Notes: a model not told the origin generated them from the sequence alone. A DNA stretch of 64,000 nucleotides from Chitinispirillaceae bacterium (GCA_016929595.1 JAFGIN010000021.1:38094-102093), one strand, 5' to 3'. Positions 39,055 to 49,500 are shown, counted from the stretch's first letter. Numbers and translations are program-made.

Positions 39055-39687
39055 CTAACCCCAACACAGTAACATACTACAAACAATTTCACTTAAATCA
39101 GGCTTTGAAGAATAGTCATTCAAAATATTCATTAATGAATCCGATGCTTCATCATACCTGTCCAGAGAAAGGATGCAGCAAGCACGGAGATAACGCACAA
39201 TGGGTATATCCGGAGACATTTTGTACAGCTGTGAATAATGATTAAGCATTTTTTCTGCATCAGCATAGCATTTACTATATGTTAAGAACATACAGTATCT
39301 GAACAAATCAATTTTTTCCATATTTTCTATCCCATAAGTTGAGATAATATTATTATAAAGCGATATAGCTTTTTCAAAAGATGGTGCATTCAATTTTTCA
39401 CATTCGAAAATATAACTTGAATCTATGGTTTGATGAATTTCATTGAATACACCATACATATTTTGACAGATCAACATATCACGGTTGAAATACAAGGACG
39501 CCAGGGTATTACAATAAAAATAACACCTGTCTTTCTTATATGAACCACAACCGGAACAATTTTTGTAAAGTTTTTCATACTGATCAATTACTTTCTGAAC
39601 ATCGTTTACAGCAGGTGTTTTTTTATCCGCAATATTGGTACATAACATATGCATCAGAATTAGCACAGATATTAAGATCTTAATCAT
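39055..39687 (-). CDS. Cys-rich exported helical-repeat protein
   Basis: Protein of about 210 residues. ATG 39687 (MIKILISVLILMHMLCTNIA) gives the best signal peptide; the frame opens 21 nt earlier. The mature N-terminus holds a Cys cluster (CSGCGSYKKDRCYFYC), which could form disulfides or bind metal. The rest resembles degenerate TPR-type helical pairs (FEKAISLYNNIISTYG, YADAEKMLNHYSQLYK, YDEASDSLMNILNDY). Function is unknown. It is related only in general style to the helical secreted protein at 40295, which is on the other strand. Confidence 0.6.
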   Translation of the reverse strand: MIKILISVLILMHMLCTNIADKKTPAVNDVQKVIDQYEKLYKNCSGCGSYKKDRCYFYCNTLASLYFNRDMLICQNMYGVFNEIHQTIDSSYIFECEKLNAPSFEKAISLYNNIISTYGIENMEKIDLFRYCMFLTYSKCYADAEKMLNHYSQLYKMSPDIPIVRYLRACCILSLDRYDEASDSLMNILNDYSSKPDLSEIVCSMLLCWG

Positions 39688-39708
39688 ATTTCTCACCATT
39701 CTATCCAC

Positions 39709-40294
39709 TTTTTTGAGCCTAATATACAGATAAACATATTTTCATTTAAATTACCAGTCTCGTATGATGCTTTTACCATCAACTCCCTTTCCATTACAAA
39801 ATACGATATTTCCTGGACATATATACAAGCTGACACAATATTTTTTATGTGTTTTGTGTTACATTCCCCACCATCTCAACCGCATCTTCCGGATTCCTCT
39901 ACCCCGAAGGGGTTACGCCTCACCGCAGGGTCGGGTTTCCTACCCGATCCTGCTTCCAAATCGTTGCAAATCAGCGCGAATCGGGCAATCGGTCAACCGG
40001 GGTCGGACCTCAGAGATCGCATGAAAAATCAAAAACTTAGTTGCTGTAACCGTATCCTCTCAAAAAAAACTGGTTTTAAGCGGTACAAGGAATAGGTCCG
40101 GGTAGAACTAAGCAATAGATTTTATTCTTCTGAAAAGAGTTCGGGTAGTATAAGAGATGTAACATATTGCCCCAATTCTGCATCCTGCATACCTCAAACA
40201 GTATCTTACACCTTTCTGATAGCCAAATTTCCCATCATTAATGATATTGTAGATTGTTTATCGAATCACCATAATGTGTTATGAGGCTGTCATT
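39709..40294. other. Divergent intergenic region with a GC-rich block
   Basis: 586 nt between two divergently transcribed genes. Positions about 39890-40020 are much richer in G+C than the surroundings and can fold (CCCC-GAA-GGGG at about 39902; a 9-bp stem with one G-T pair around TTCCT at about 39927-39950). Short open frames there overlap one another in all phases and look non-coding. It may be a small repeat or RNA element, or a remnant of inserted DNA. Confidence 0.35.
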
Positions 40295-41053
40295 ATGTTC
40301 AGGAACCGACTGATCTTACTATGGGCTGTTTTGAACCTTCCGAACACCATCTTAGCAACTTCATTGAAAGAATGTTTTAGTTTGAGAGAACATTTCCAGA
40401 CAGAAATATCCGGACTTGAAAGTAAAATTGCCAGCTTCGAACAACGCTTCAAGGATAATCCCGATGATTATCTTGCAAAACTTGCATCATCGATTTTGAT
40501 AGTAGCAAAAGTATCTCAACTCAAAGCGGTCAGTGTCGAAACAACATCATTGGCTGTCAAATATTGTGAATACGTCATTTCGAAAGACCCATTAAACCCT
40601 CTTGCACTCACCTTCTGTGGTTTAGCCTACTCTTTAATTGCCCGAGACTCAAGAAATATGATTACGCAATGGATATCGATGAAAAAATGTTTGTTTCTTA
40701 TGGACAAAGGAGTCAAAATGGGATCAGGCAGTGAAATGGAGTGGTATGTTCGTTTTTTACGGGCAAACTGCTATAGCAACCTTCCCAAATCATTTAATAA
40801 ATGGGATGATGCCGAAAGTGATTACATCTATATATTCGCTCACTTTCTTTCACAACAGGAAATTGAGCCGTATCTGATTGCTGCCAGTTATTACAGAGCC
40901 AACCTGATGTATGCACAGAGAAAAACGGTTGATGCATTTAAATACTGGCAAAATGCGGTCACGATCAATAAAAAATTACATCTTAATGTATGGGAAGCCT
41001 CAAAAGCGATTGATCTACTAAAATATCACAAACAACAACCAGAAGATTTATGA
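40295..41053 (+). CDS. Exported helical-repeat protein, first gene of the radical SAM/LytTR operon
   Basis: Protein of 252 residues. ATG 40295, with GAGG upstream, gives the signal peptide MFRNRLILLWAVLNLPNTILA. The frame begins seven codons earlier. The mature part is helical, TPR-like (YCEYVISKDPLNPLALTFCG, then WDDAESDYIYIFAHFL and NLMYAQRKTVDAFKYW, the latter a typical TPR helix pair). Its stop codon overlaps the next start by four bases, so it is translationally coupled to the radical SAM gene. It could bind substrate or partner in the periplasm (inference). Confidence 0.65.
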   Translation: MFRNRLILLWAVLNLPNTILATSLKECFSLREHFQTEISGLESKIASFEQRFKDNPDDYLAKLASSILIVAKVSQLKAVSVETTSLAVKYCEYVISKDPLNPLALTFCGLAYSLIARDSRNMITQWISMKKCLFLMDKGVKMGSGSEMEWYVRFLRANCYSNLPKSFNKWDDAESDYIYIFAHFLSQQEIEPYLIAASYYRANLMYAQRKTVDAFKYWQNAVTINKKLHLNVWEASKAIDLLKYHKQQPEDL

Positions 41054-42786
41054 GAAAAAATTATTTACCTCTTATTTTTTTCTTTCTGACAGTCATAATC
41101 AGCTCAGTCAGATTTACTCATTGGAATGCCTCACTTTTGGCAGGTTTACTTTTTTTCAATTCCGGCTACCTGACAACCTACTTGCAGATGGTGCATGAAA
41201 TTCAAAAAAATCAGGAAGCGGTTCTCAAAATTGGTGCCAGATGTCCTTTTATACTTCCATTTTTATTCTTTTTCTTTCCGGCACTAATTTCTTTCATTTT
41301 TTTTATCCCTCAAAAAGTTGAACTCATGGTTATGTATGCAAGCCTTTTGTCATGTGCCTGTTTAACTTATTTTTGCGGTGTTTTTTTTGTCAAACAGACA
41401 CTGAAAAAGGTATGTAGTCAAAATAAAAAAGTTTCTGTTACTCATTCAGAAAAAAAACAATTAATTCTTATCAATCCGGTAAATACCTGTAGAACAGGTC
41501 TCAGCATTAATAAATCATCTATTTTTCCTCCTGCAGGGCTGGGAATAATTGCATCGTTGACACCAGACGATTATGAGATAACACTTATTGATGAAAATAT
41601 AGCACCATTCAGCTATGTAAAAGGAGACATCATTGGTATAACCTGCTTTACTTCAACTGCAAATCGAGCCTATGAACTGGCAAAATTGTATAGAAAAGAG
41701 AATACACCAGTAGTTATAGGTGGAATCCATGCATCGATGGTTCCCGAAGAAGCGCTTAACTATGCCGATTCGGTTGTAATTGGCGAAGCAGAAGATGTCT
41801 GGGTCCGGTTGCTTGAGGATTTTGAGCATGGAGTTTTAAAACGTCTCTACAAAGGTAATGTGATCGAACTGGAATCCCTGCCGTTACCAAAACGTGATCT
41901 GTTCAATGATGCCTATCTTTTTGCAACAGTACAAACATCAAGAGGCTGCCCGATGGATTGCTATTTCTGCTCAGTTACTCCATTCAACGGCAAGCGTTTT
42001 CGACAACGACCGGTTGCAGATATTTTGTGCGAAGTTGAAATGATTGAACAGTCTTTCATTTTTTTTATTGATGACAACTTACTTGGCTACGGCAAAGAGT
42101 CAGAAATCCGTGCAATCGAACTATTCAAAGGTATGGTTAAACGAAAAGTAAACAAACACTGGTTCTGTCAGTCATCCCTCAATTTTGCTCAAAATGAAGA
42201 AGTTCTGTATTGGGCGTCAAAAAGCGGATGTAAAATGGTATTCATTGGACTTGAATCAGCAGATCCGGAAGAACTCAAATTCATGAATAAGCGTGTCAAC
42301 CTGATGAATGAATATGAACAATCGTTCAAAAAAATTCACAAATATGGCATAGCAGTGCTTGGAGCATTTATTTTTGGATCTGATTATGAAACTGTTGAAA
42401 GTATGCAGCAAAAAACAGATTTTATCATGAAAAGTGGAATCGATGTCGTACAGATAACAGTTCTGACACCACTTCCTGGCACCAGATTATTTAAAAATTT
42501 TTCTTCAGAAGGTCGATTAAAAAACAAAAATTTTCCTTATGACTGGGATACCTACGATATGAGTGAGTTAACTTATAATATGAAAAATATGAGCAATGAA
42601 AAATTCATCAGTACGCTTGAAAAATGTACCGGAAGAATATATTCCTTGTATTCAGTTTATTTTCGTTTTTTAAAAACGCTTGCAGCGACAAAACGGCTTA
42701 CGCCATCACTTTTTGCATTAAGTTCGAATTGTGCCTATCGTAACATTGGACGAACCAGATTACGAAATACAGAGCGGATGATCTAA
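41050..42786 (+). CDS. Membrane-anchored B12-binding radical SAM protein
   Basis: Radical SAM enzyme of 578 residues with an unusual N-terminal membrane part of three to four helices (about 5-115). A B12-binding-like Rossmann domain follows (about 138-265; GIIASLTPDDYEITLIDEN, then GDIIGITCFTSTANRAYEL and PVVIGGIHASMVPEEAL). The usual cobalamin His motif DxHxxG is absent, as in several members of this class. The [4Fe-4S] motif CPMDCYFC has Cys300, Cys304 and Cys307, followed by the SAM barrel (FFIDDNLLGYG, VFIGLESADPEELK, GAFIFGSDYET, TPLPGTRLF). The architecture is like BchE/HpnJ-type enzymes that act on hydrophobic substrates, so a lipid or membrane substrate is plausible. It is coupled to the gene before and 4 nt from the LytTR gene after. 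Confidence 0.88.
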   Translation: MRKNYLPLIFFFLTVIISSVRFTHWNASLLAGLLFFNSGYLTTYLQMVHEIQKNQEAVLKIGARCPFILPFLFFFFPALISFIFFIPQKVELMVMYASLLSCACLTYFCGVFFVKQTLKKVCSQNKKVSVTHSEKKQLILINPVNTCRTGLSINKSSIFPPAGLGIIASLTPDDYEITLIDENIAPFSYVKGDIIGITCFTSTANRAYELAKLYRKENTPVVIGGIHASMVPEEALNYADSVVIGEAEDVWVRLLEDFEHGVLKRLYKGNVIELESLPLPKRDLFNDAYLFATVQTSRGCPMDCYFCSVTPFNGKRFRQRPVADILCEVEMIEQSFIFFIDDNLLGYGKESEIRAIELFKGMVKRKVNKHWFCQSSLNFAQNEEVLYWASKSGCKMVFIGLESADPEELKFMNKRVNLMNEYEQSFKKIHKYGIAVLGAFIFGSDYETVESMQQKTDFIMKSGIDVVQITVLTPLPGTRLFKNFSSEGRLKNKNFPYDWDTYDMSELTYNMKNMSNEKFISTLEKCTGRIYSLYSVYFRFLKTLAATKRLTPSLFALSSNCAYRNIGRTRLRNTERMI

Positions 42787-42790
42787 AAAT

Positions 42791-43339
42791 ATGGCAATAA
42801 TACCGATAACAGGGTCCCGAAACGTTGAACTGTATCTCAAGGGATTTCTTCAAAAATTGAATTTCGATATCGCTGATTTTCACCTATACATCGTAGAAAA
42901 GGGCCAGGTGATTCCTGAAAATGGTTTGTCCATAGTATTTGATGAAACTTCTATCAATTCTCTCAGGTCATTGCTGGAAAATTTAAATGGAAAGCCAAAA
43001 GAGATCTCAGCAGATTTAGTGATGGGGAAAAAAAACGATTCGTATCATCCCTTAACGTATTCTACTATCTGTTATTTTTTTGCTCAGGGCAATACCGTAT
43101 TGTGCCGGACTGATGCAGAACAATACGAAGTCAATAAAAAGCTTTACTTACTTGAAGCTGAACTTTTATCGAGAGGGTTTTTACGAATTAACAAATCAGT
43201 CATTATTAATGTAATCTGGATCGCAGAAATAATACCCTGGTTTGGAGGTAAATTACTACTTAAAGTGAAGATGATTAAAGATGAACTTGAAGTTTCAAGA
43301 AATTATGTCCCAGCATTTAAAAACTTCCTGGGCTTATAA
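42791..43339 (+). CDS. LytTR-family transcriptional regulator without receiver domain
   Basis: DNA-binding protein of 182 residues. The N-terminal 85 residues are not a canonical receiver: there is no clear phospho-Asp triad. Residues about 90-182 match the LytTR domain (STICYFFAQGNTVLCRTD, then LLSRGFLRINKSVIINVIWI and LLLKVKMIKDELEVSRNYVPAFKNFL). Such stand-alone LytTR regulators often come with a small multi-pass membrane protein that inhibits them, and exactly such a gene follows 8 nt downstream. It probably autoregulates this operon; no LytTR direct repeat was located with confidence. Confidence 0.85.
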   Translation: MAIIPITGSRNVELYLKGFLQKLNFDIADFHLYIVEKGQVIPENGLSIVFDETSINSLRSLLENLNGKPKEISADLVMGKKNDSYHPLTYSTICYFFAQGNTVLCRTDAEQYEVNKKLYLLEAELLSRGFLRINKSVIINVIWIAEIIPWFGGKLLLKVKMIKDELEVSRNYVPAFKNFLGL

Positions 43340-43347
43340 AGGTAATT

Positions 43348-43749
43348 ATGATTAAACTGACTGATCTGTTTTTTACAATCGCATTATCATCCTGTACTGG
43401 TGCACTGGTAGGTTTACCGGTTATTCTAATGGGTGACTGGGATATTTTTCCCAATCTTATGAAAAGCGCCTTTGTGGGAATGATAACTGGAATAACTGTA
43501 AGAGTTGCTTTCACATTTTTCTACAGAAACCTTAAAAATTCGAGCATTCTTCCATTCGTCATTTTTTTTATTATCATTGCAGGTGGAACTTGTGGAGGAG
43601 CCTGTATACTTGGTCTCAGAAATGTCCTGTACCACTTGATAATAACCGGACTTGCAGAACTTACCGGAATGCTTATGGCTATTACCGGCTACAATTATTA
43701 TATAAAGCTGAATAAAAGTTTAGAAAAAATCCAAAAAAGGTTTAAATAA
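43348..43749 (+). CDS. Four-helix membrane protein paired with LytTR regulator
   Basis: Integral membrane protein of 133 residues, start supported by AAAGGT. It has four hydrophobic helices (about 8-30, 38-58, 68-90, 95-118) with small-residue motifs (GGTCGGACILG), and a basic C-terminal tail. Size, topology and position after a LytTR gene resemble the DUF3021-type membrane partners that act as anti-activators of LytTR proteins. That functional link is inference from arrangement, because family-specific residues were not recognised. Confidence 0.65.
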   Translation: MIKLTDLFFTIALSSCTGALVGLPVILMGDWDIFPNLMKSAFVGMITGITVRVAFTFFYRNLKNSSILPFVIFFIIIAGGTCGGACILGLRNVLYHLIITGLAELTGMLMAITGYNYYIKLNKSLEKIQKRFK

Positions 43750-44201
43750 TGGCAAGGCTATCGAATACGCAAATAATTTATTCAGTAACCTGAACGAAAT
43801 GATTTCTTGAAGCGACTTGCTTCGTCCCCTTCAGACTATCGAACTCAGAGCTTTTGTTATTATTCATTCTTAAGGGCAAGATATTCCAGTGCTATTTATG
43901 AAATAGCTGTTAATTTCCTAAAAAAAATTATCATAACAGTTGTAACCGGCAGACACAAGTACTATATTAAACTTCCATTTAAAAACGATTAAATTGCATA
44001 TCAGTAACCTGATATAAAGTGGCGTAGTGTGTACTCCCGCCTAGTATAGCATAAACCTCAGATACGGGTTAGATAGTTGTGGTTTTTATGTCTGAAGAGC
44101 TGTTCGCCCTAGAAGTTTTTTATATTACCAGGCATTTCTTAATTGATAATTTACTGATAAAGATGGTTGTATTGAGCAGGCTAACCGATGTTAATTGAAG
44201 C
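43750..44201. other. Intergenic region with a 12-nt direct repeat
   Basis: 452 nt without a supported gene. The sequence TCAGTAACCTGA, itself a 4-bp inverted repeat, occurs at 43782-43793 and again at 44001-44012 and brackets a segment of 207 nt. The bracketed segment has a 61-codon frame (43807-43992) with no family features. Terminal inverted repeats next to the direct repeats were not found. Confidence 0.4.
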
Positions 44202-44231
44202 TTGCCACAGCCGGAAGATTGCATTTATATT
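44202..44231 (+). promoter_or_regulatory. Probable sigma-70-type promoter of pckG
   Basis: TTGCCA at 44202-44207 and TATATT at 44226-44231 are separated by 18 nt and each match five of six consensus bases; the latter lies about 43 nt before the pckG start. Confidence 0.4.
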
Positions 44232-44274
44232 GGTATGTAAAGTTAATTTTCCATAATAATTTAAAGGAGTTTGT

Positions 44275-46173
44275 ATGGACAATCAGTATGAGAATATGCT
44301 CAAGAGCAAGATGAGTGAAGCCAGTTACCAAAAGCTTACTGCGCTTAAAAACCCGAAGTTAATAGAGTTTGTTGGCTTTTTCGCCGAGCACTGCGAACCA
44401 GCTTCGATTTACGTGTGTGATGACAGCGAGACCGATACGCAATATGTTCGTGATCAGGCTTTGGCCAAAGGCGAGGAACAAGTGCTTGCACATTCCCAAC
44501 AAACCATACACTGGGACGGGTATGGAGATCAGGGCCGCGACAAGAATGGCACCCGATTCATGGTTTACAAGGAAAACCTTGAAAGCATGAAGGCGCTTAA
44601 TTCCATCGAATACGAGGAAGGTTACGCGGAGATTATGTCTATCTCAAAAGGTATCATGAAGGGAAAGGATGCTGTTGTGCAGTTCTTTTCCGAAGGACCT
44701 ACAGAAAGTCCATTTACCATCCCCTGCATCCAATTTACCGACAGCTGGTATGTCGCTCATTCAGAATTTATTCTGTACCGCTCGGCCTATTCGCATTTCA
44801 TGAAGATGAAAGATTCAGAGAAAGGTGACTTTTTTCGTTTTATTCATTCCGCCGGTGTTCTTGATGCGAATAACTGTACCAAAAATCTGGACAAACGACG
44901 CATTTACATGGATACACAGAACAATATCGTGTATTCGATGAATAATCAATATGCAGGCAACTCGATCGGTTTAAAGAAGCATTCGATGCGTCTGGCGATC
45001 AACAAGTCGGGGAAGGAAGGCTGGTTGTGCGAACACATGTTTGTTATGGCCGCGGTCGACAACGAGAAAAAACGGAAGACCTATTTCTGCGGCGCCTATC
45101 CCTCCGCCTGTGGCAAAACCTCTACTGCCATGATACCCGGAGAGAAAATTGTTGGTGATGATATAGCGTATTTCCGTAATATTAACGGCGAATTCCGAGC
45201 TGTTAATGTGGAATTTGGTATGTTCGGAATCATACAGGATGTCAATTCGAAAGACGATCCGCTTATTTTCGAAAATTTGATGAAGAATCAGGAAATTATT
45301 TTCTCTAACGTGCTTATGGGACCAGACCGAAAACCCTACTGGCTGGGTATGGGTGTTGAAGCACCGACGGAAGGTCGTAACCATTTTGGCGACTGGAAAA
45401 AGGGTGCTACCGACTCAAAAGGTAAGGAAGTCAGCTTGGCACACGGAAATGCCCGGTATACGATGCGCCTGGATTATCTTGCAAACATCGACAAGGAAGG
45501 GTTTGAGGCCAAAAACGGCGTTATGGTTGAAGGCATCCTCTACGGCGGACGTGACAGCGATACAACGGTTCCCGTCGAAGAATCTCCTTCCTGGAAAGAT
45601 GGTATTTTGCTCAAGGCGGCTACTCTGGAATCAGAGACTACCAGTGCAACCCTTGGCGCAGAGGGCGTACGCACACCGAGCCCTATGGCCAATATGGACT
45701 TTGTGTCGTATCCGCTAGGCCAATACACAATAAATAACATTAATTTCGGCGAAGGTGTTAAAAAGACACCGAAGATCTTCAGCAACAACTATTTCATGCG
45801 TAATCCCGAAGGTAAGTTCATGACCAGCAAGTTAGCCAAGAAGGTTTGGCTCCACTGGGCTGAAGGCCGCATTCATGGTGAATATGAAACCTACGAAACA
45901 CCAACCGGGAAAATTCCGCAGTACCAGGACCTGAAGGCCTTGTTCAAGAAACACCTTAACGAGGATTTCTCCGAGGCTGATTATGTGTATCTGTTTACCT
46001 TCCGTTGCGGGAAATGGATCGAGAAGCTTGAGCGAACTAAGGCATTTTATATCAAGGTAGACCCAAATACGCCAAAAGAACTCTTCGCGTACTGGGATGC
46101 CGCAATCGAAAAAATTCGCATGGCGAAAGATACATTCGGCGACCAGATCAAACCTGGTTCATTTAAAGGCTGA
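44275..46173 (+). CDS. pckG: Phosphoenolpyruvate carboxykinase (GTP)
   Basis: Cytosolic enzyme of 632 residues interconverting oxaloacetate and phosphoenolpyruvate with GTP/GDP; in fermenters such as Fibrobacter it can run in the CO2-fixing direction toward succinate. Family marks: the reactive-Cys/P-loop kinase motif PSACGKTSTAMIPG, the metal-binding GDDIAYF, the guanine-side region FGIIQDVNSKDDPLIFENL, and the substrate segment YWLGMGVEAPTEGRNHFGDW. Length is normal for GTP-type PEPCK. The start has a strong AAAGGAG site. A strong hairpin follows the stop. It is not part of an operon. Confidence 0.95.
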   Translation: MDNQYENMLKSKMSEASYQKLTALKNPKLIEFVGFFAEHCEPASIYVCDDSETDTQYVRDQALAKGEEQVLAHSQQTIHWDGYGDQGRDKNGTRFMVYKENLESMKALNSIEYEEGYAEIMSISKGIMKGKDAVVQFFSEGPTESPFTIPCIQFTDSWYVAHSEFILYRSAYSHFMKMKDSEKGDFFRFIHSAGVLDANNCTKNLDKRRIYMDTQNNIVYSMNNQYAGNSIGLKKHSMRLAINKSGKEGWLCEHMFVMAAVDNEKKRKTYFCGAYPSACGKTSTAMIPGEKIVGDDIAYFRNINGEFRAVNVEFGMFGIIQDVNSKDDPLIFENLMKNQEIIFSNVLMGPDRKPYWLGMGVEAPTEGRNHFGDWKKGATDSKGKEVSLAHGNARYTMRLDYLANIDKEGFEAKNGVMVEGILYGGRDSDTTVPVEESPSWKDGILLKAATLESETTSATLGAEGVRTPSPMANMDFVSYPLGQYTINNINFGEGVKKTPKIFSNNYFMRNPEGKFMTSKLAKKVWLHWAEGRIHGEYETYETPTGKIPQYQDLKALFKKHLNEDFSEADYVYLFTFRCGKWIEKLERTKAFYIKVDPNTPKELFAYWDAAIEKIRMAKDTFGDQIKPGSFKG

Positions 46174-46192
46174 TTCTCGCGATGAGTACTCC

Positions 46193-46222
46193 GGGACGTT
46201 CCAGTTCGCACTGGAACGTCTC
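46193..46222 (+). terminator. Hairpin after pckG
   Basis: A 10-bp perfect stem, ACGTTCCAGT at 46196-46205 with ACTGGAACGT at 46210-46219, loop TCGC, can be extended to 13 pairs with one G-T. It starts 20 nt after the pckG stop. There is no T-tract behind it, so it may act as a Rho-independent-like stop, a 3' RNA-stabilising hairpin or a repeat element. Confidence 0.55.
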
Positions 46223-46556
46223 TGTTGTGCTATATCGACAGCGCGAAAAAATTCGGAAAAAATTGGTTATCATAGGCGGTTCGATCAGCTGAGCCAATTA
46301 AAATGGATTCTCAACAACTCAGCGTAAAGTACTGCTGGTTCTTGAAGTTGATTGATTGCTTCCCATATTTATTAACGATCACATCTCCATAAATTGAATT
46401 ATAAATAACCTTCAAATACCCCCCCCCTTTAAGTGCATAGTTCATCACTACTGAATATTTTTTACTGGTTACTTCGGTTTTATCCATGCAGTGATTACAG
46501 GTCAGGCAGACCTTGTGAGAATAACATGTTGCTGAAGAAACGCACCTGGCGCCCGC
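46223..46556. other. Left junction of the GC-rich cellulose operon block
   Basis: 334 nt with no gene. It is AT-rich up to about 46530, contains a run of nine C at 46419-46427, and base composition rises abruptly just before the bcsC stop codon. No inverted repeats, integrase site or tRNA was seen. No terminator for bcsC was recognised. Confidence 0.4.
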
Positions 46557-49500
46557 TCAATCCTCGCGAAGCAGGTCGTCGCCGCCTTTCAGGGCGAACC
46601 GTAAAAATGCGACCGCGCAAATCTCGCGGAAGTCATCACCGGTGTGCAGCTCGGCCCGTGCCCCGAGGGTCATCTGTGGGGTAAGGACATAACCGAGCTC
46701 CAGTCCACCGTCGACGCCCAGCCCGAGCGACGCGCGACTCGGATGGCGGGCCGTCGGTCCAGACATCTGCGTACTCGCCGCAAGCGGATAGTAGGGGGCC
46801 TCATCTATCTGGAACCACGTCACGCCAGGCTCGAGGTTCAACCGCCACGCCATCGCCTGATAGCTGCCCCACCAGTTTATAGGCAGGCCGAAGTGAACAA
46901 AGCGCTGGGGACTGAAGTAGCCGCCGTGACCGTAGGTGAACTCGGACAAGTTGCGCTCGAAAGCCATGGCGGAAACCGCAACCCCGGTCTCGAGACGAGT
47001 GCTTCTGGCGCGGTGCAGCTCCCACTGAAGGCCGAGGTGCGCTGCGAGAGAATGATTCGGCTCGACATTCGTGCCGGTCAGGTATTTGTAGTCAAGGGCC
47101 GCATAGGACACGGAGTTACGGCCATCATGTCGCAAGGTCACTGCCCCGCCCTGCTTCACCACTCCGCCCCAAACACGCCCGGTACCTGGGTCTGAAACCC
47201 CTGCGAACGAAAGTACACTTTCCTCCACTGCCCGACGCGAGGCTTCGATTGTCAGGGCGACATCGCGGAACGCTCGTTTCCAGCGCAGACCACCGACTAT
47301 AGTCGGGTGAGCAAAATTCACCGGGGTAACGCCCAGATCAAGTTGCCAACTACGATGCCTATACCCTACTCCAAGAGCCACACCTTCTGCCTTGATATCG
47401 CTTTGACCAACGACCCCTTCGACAGTGCCGAAGGGCATCGAATCGGGACCGCCACCTAAGACGAGTTGTCCAGCACTGAGATGGATGGGTGTGACCTGAA
47501 GAGACAGCGTCCCCCACGGATTCGGAACTTCCAGCCGCGAGGGCGCCGCTAACTCGAACAGTGCATGCCGGCCGGGTAAACCCTGTCGCGACCGCATCGT
47601 CATTTCCGGCTTGATTTTGGTGCCGGCGGCAGCACGTACCCGCTGCGTTTCGGACAGAATTTCCGAGCGCAAATGCTCGAGCTCGGCCTCTGGTTGCTGG
47701 GCTTGGGAGGACAGCCTGGTTGTCGTTTTCACCTTGGAGGTAGGTGTCGCGACAAAACGCATTTCATCCTCTATAAGCCTCTTTGCCTGAGCAAGCTCCT
47801 CGAGCGCTGCTGCATAGCTCCCGGCCATGGCGTCCAGGCGAGCAATGAACAGGTAAAGGCGCGGATCACCACTATGCATCTGTAGTCCCTGTTGCAGAAC
47901 ATGGCGAGCCTGGGCCAGGTCAATACCACCGCTCAGAGCCGCATACGTTAACCCTTGCAATGCGTCGTGGTTACCTGGATCCCGTTTCAAGACACGGACA
48001 AACTGCTCAGCGGCTGACACACAATCGCCGGCATCATGCAATACCCGCCCATAGGCGTTGGCGATTTGTGGTTCAAGAGGACGAGCGCCAATCCAGGTGG
48101 CCAGCTCGCTCCGGGCACCGACCAGATCACCTTGTGAACGCCGCGAGTCGGCAACGCGCACCACACAACCAATGCGCAACTTCTGTAGCGAACTCAGCTC
48201 TGCTGGCGCCAGACCAGGCTGAGCGGCAAGTTCCTCAAGAACGGCCATCGCCTCACTGGTGCGACCAGCCCGCAACAGCAACGCCGCCAACTGCAGTCGT
48301 ACACCCGGCTCCTTAGCCGATGCCATTTCTCCCGCATGCAGCAGCAACACGGCATGGTCAACCTCACCGATGTCGGCCCACGCCTCAGCAACAATCGCCA
48401 GATGGGTCGAGCTGGGTGCCACCCGCTCGAGCTCTGAGAGCTGCATACGGGCGGCACTCACTCCACCAATGCGAAAAACACGCACCGCCTTTGCGGCGGC
48501 AAGACGCACCTCGAGCCGCCGACGCAGTTTGTCGATTTCGTCAGAGGAGGCCAATGCGGCAATAGTGCCGAGCAACTCGAGGCCGCGCTCATGCTCGCCA
48601 CGCAGCTCGGCAAGCCGAGCTGCGACCAGAACCGCCTCGGGCAGCCTTGGCTCGGCGATCAACAGCGCCTCGACCGAGCGTTGTGCCTCGTCAAGATCGC
48701 CGAGCTCGATATCCAAATGCACCAGGTCGAGCCACACCTGCGAAGCGCGCGGGTCAAGACCAGCCGCAGCCACCAGCGTATCACGAGCGGCAATGACATC
48801 ACCTGCTTTACGCAGGAGTATCGCTCGCAGTCGCAACTGCTCGGCCCGAAGACCTTCCGGGCTAAAGGCGGCCACGGCATCAATGTCGCGCAATGCCTCA
48901 TTGGCAACCGCAGCCTGCTCATCCAGGTTGGCGCGTAGCAGCAGCAACACCAGCCAGCGCAGCCCCCCGGTATCAGTCGGTGGTGCGGTCAGCAGCTCAT
49001 GCAAGCTGTGTTGAGCTCTTGAGAGTTCGCCCCGCTCGAGCAGAACTTCGACGAGAGCCAACACAGCCTGGTACCGCTCAGTCGCAGCTGAGGTTGCCGC
49101 GTGCTCGAGTAACGCTTGCGCCTCTTCGAGCCGGCCCTCACGCCGCAGCACGTCGGAACGCTTAATGGCCTGCCAAAGCTCAGCCGTCTGCAACAACGGC
49201 TGCCACAGTTCGGGCCGCTGCGGAGCGAGCTCCCGCGCTTGGCACAACAGCTTAGCGGCCTGATCGAAGGACTCGCGTGCAAGTGCGACACTCGCCAATC
49301 CCACCAGCGCTTCCAAGTCGCATTCAGCGCCTGAGATACTCTGGAACTTTTCTTCGGCCTGATCCAGCTCACCGGCCTTGAGGGCCTGAAAAGCCTGGCG
49401 CAAGGCCGATTGCCGCGCCAGCTGCGGCTCGAGCAGTTCCAGGCGGTGGCGCAGTTCATTGTCCTGCGGGTTAGCTTTCACGTAAGCCTGCAGCCACGGC

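Noticed and set aside
46223..46556. Transposon end or integrase attachment site at the left border of the bcs block
   Set aside because: No inverted repeat, no duplicated target sequence matching the right border, and no tRNA fragment could be found.
48259..49014. Long plus-strand open frame of 251 codons inside bcsC
   Set aside because: It is antisense to well-supported TPR coding sequence in GC-rich DNA, and its Ser/Arg/Ala-rich translation has no domain. Such frames are expected by composition. The same applies to 46644-47195 and 54932-55636.
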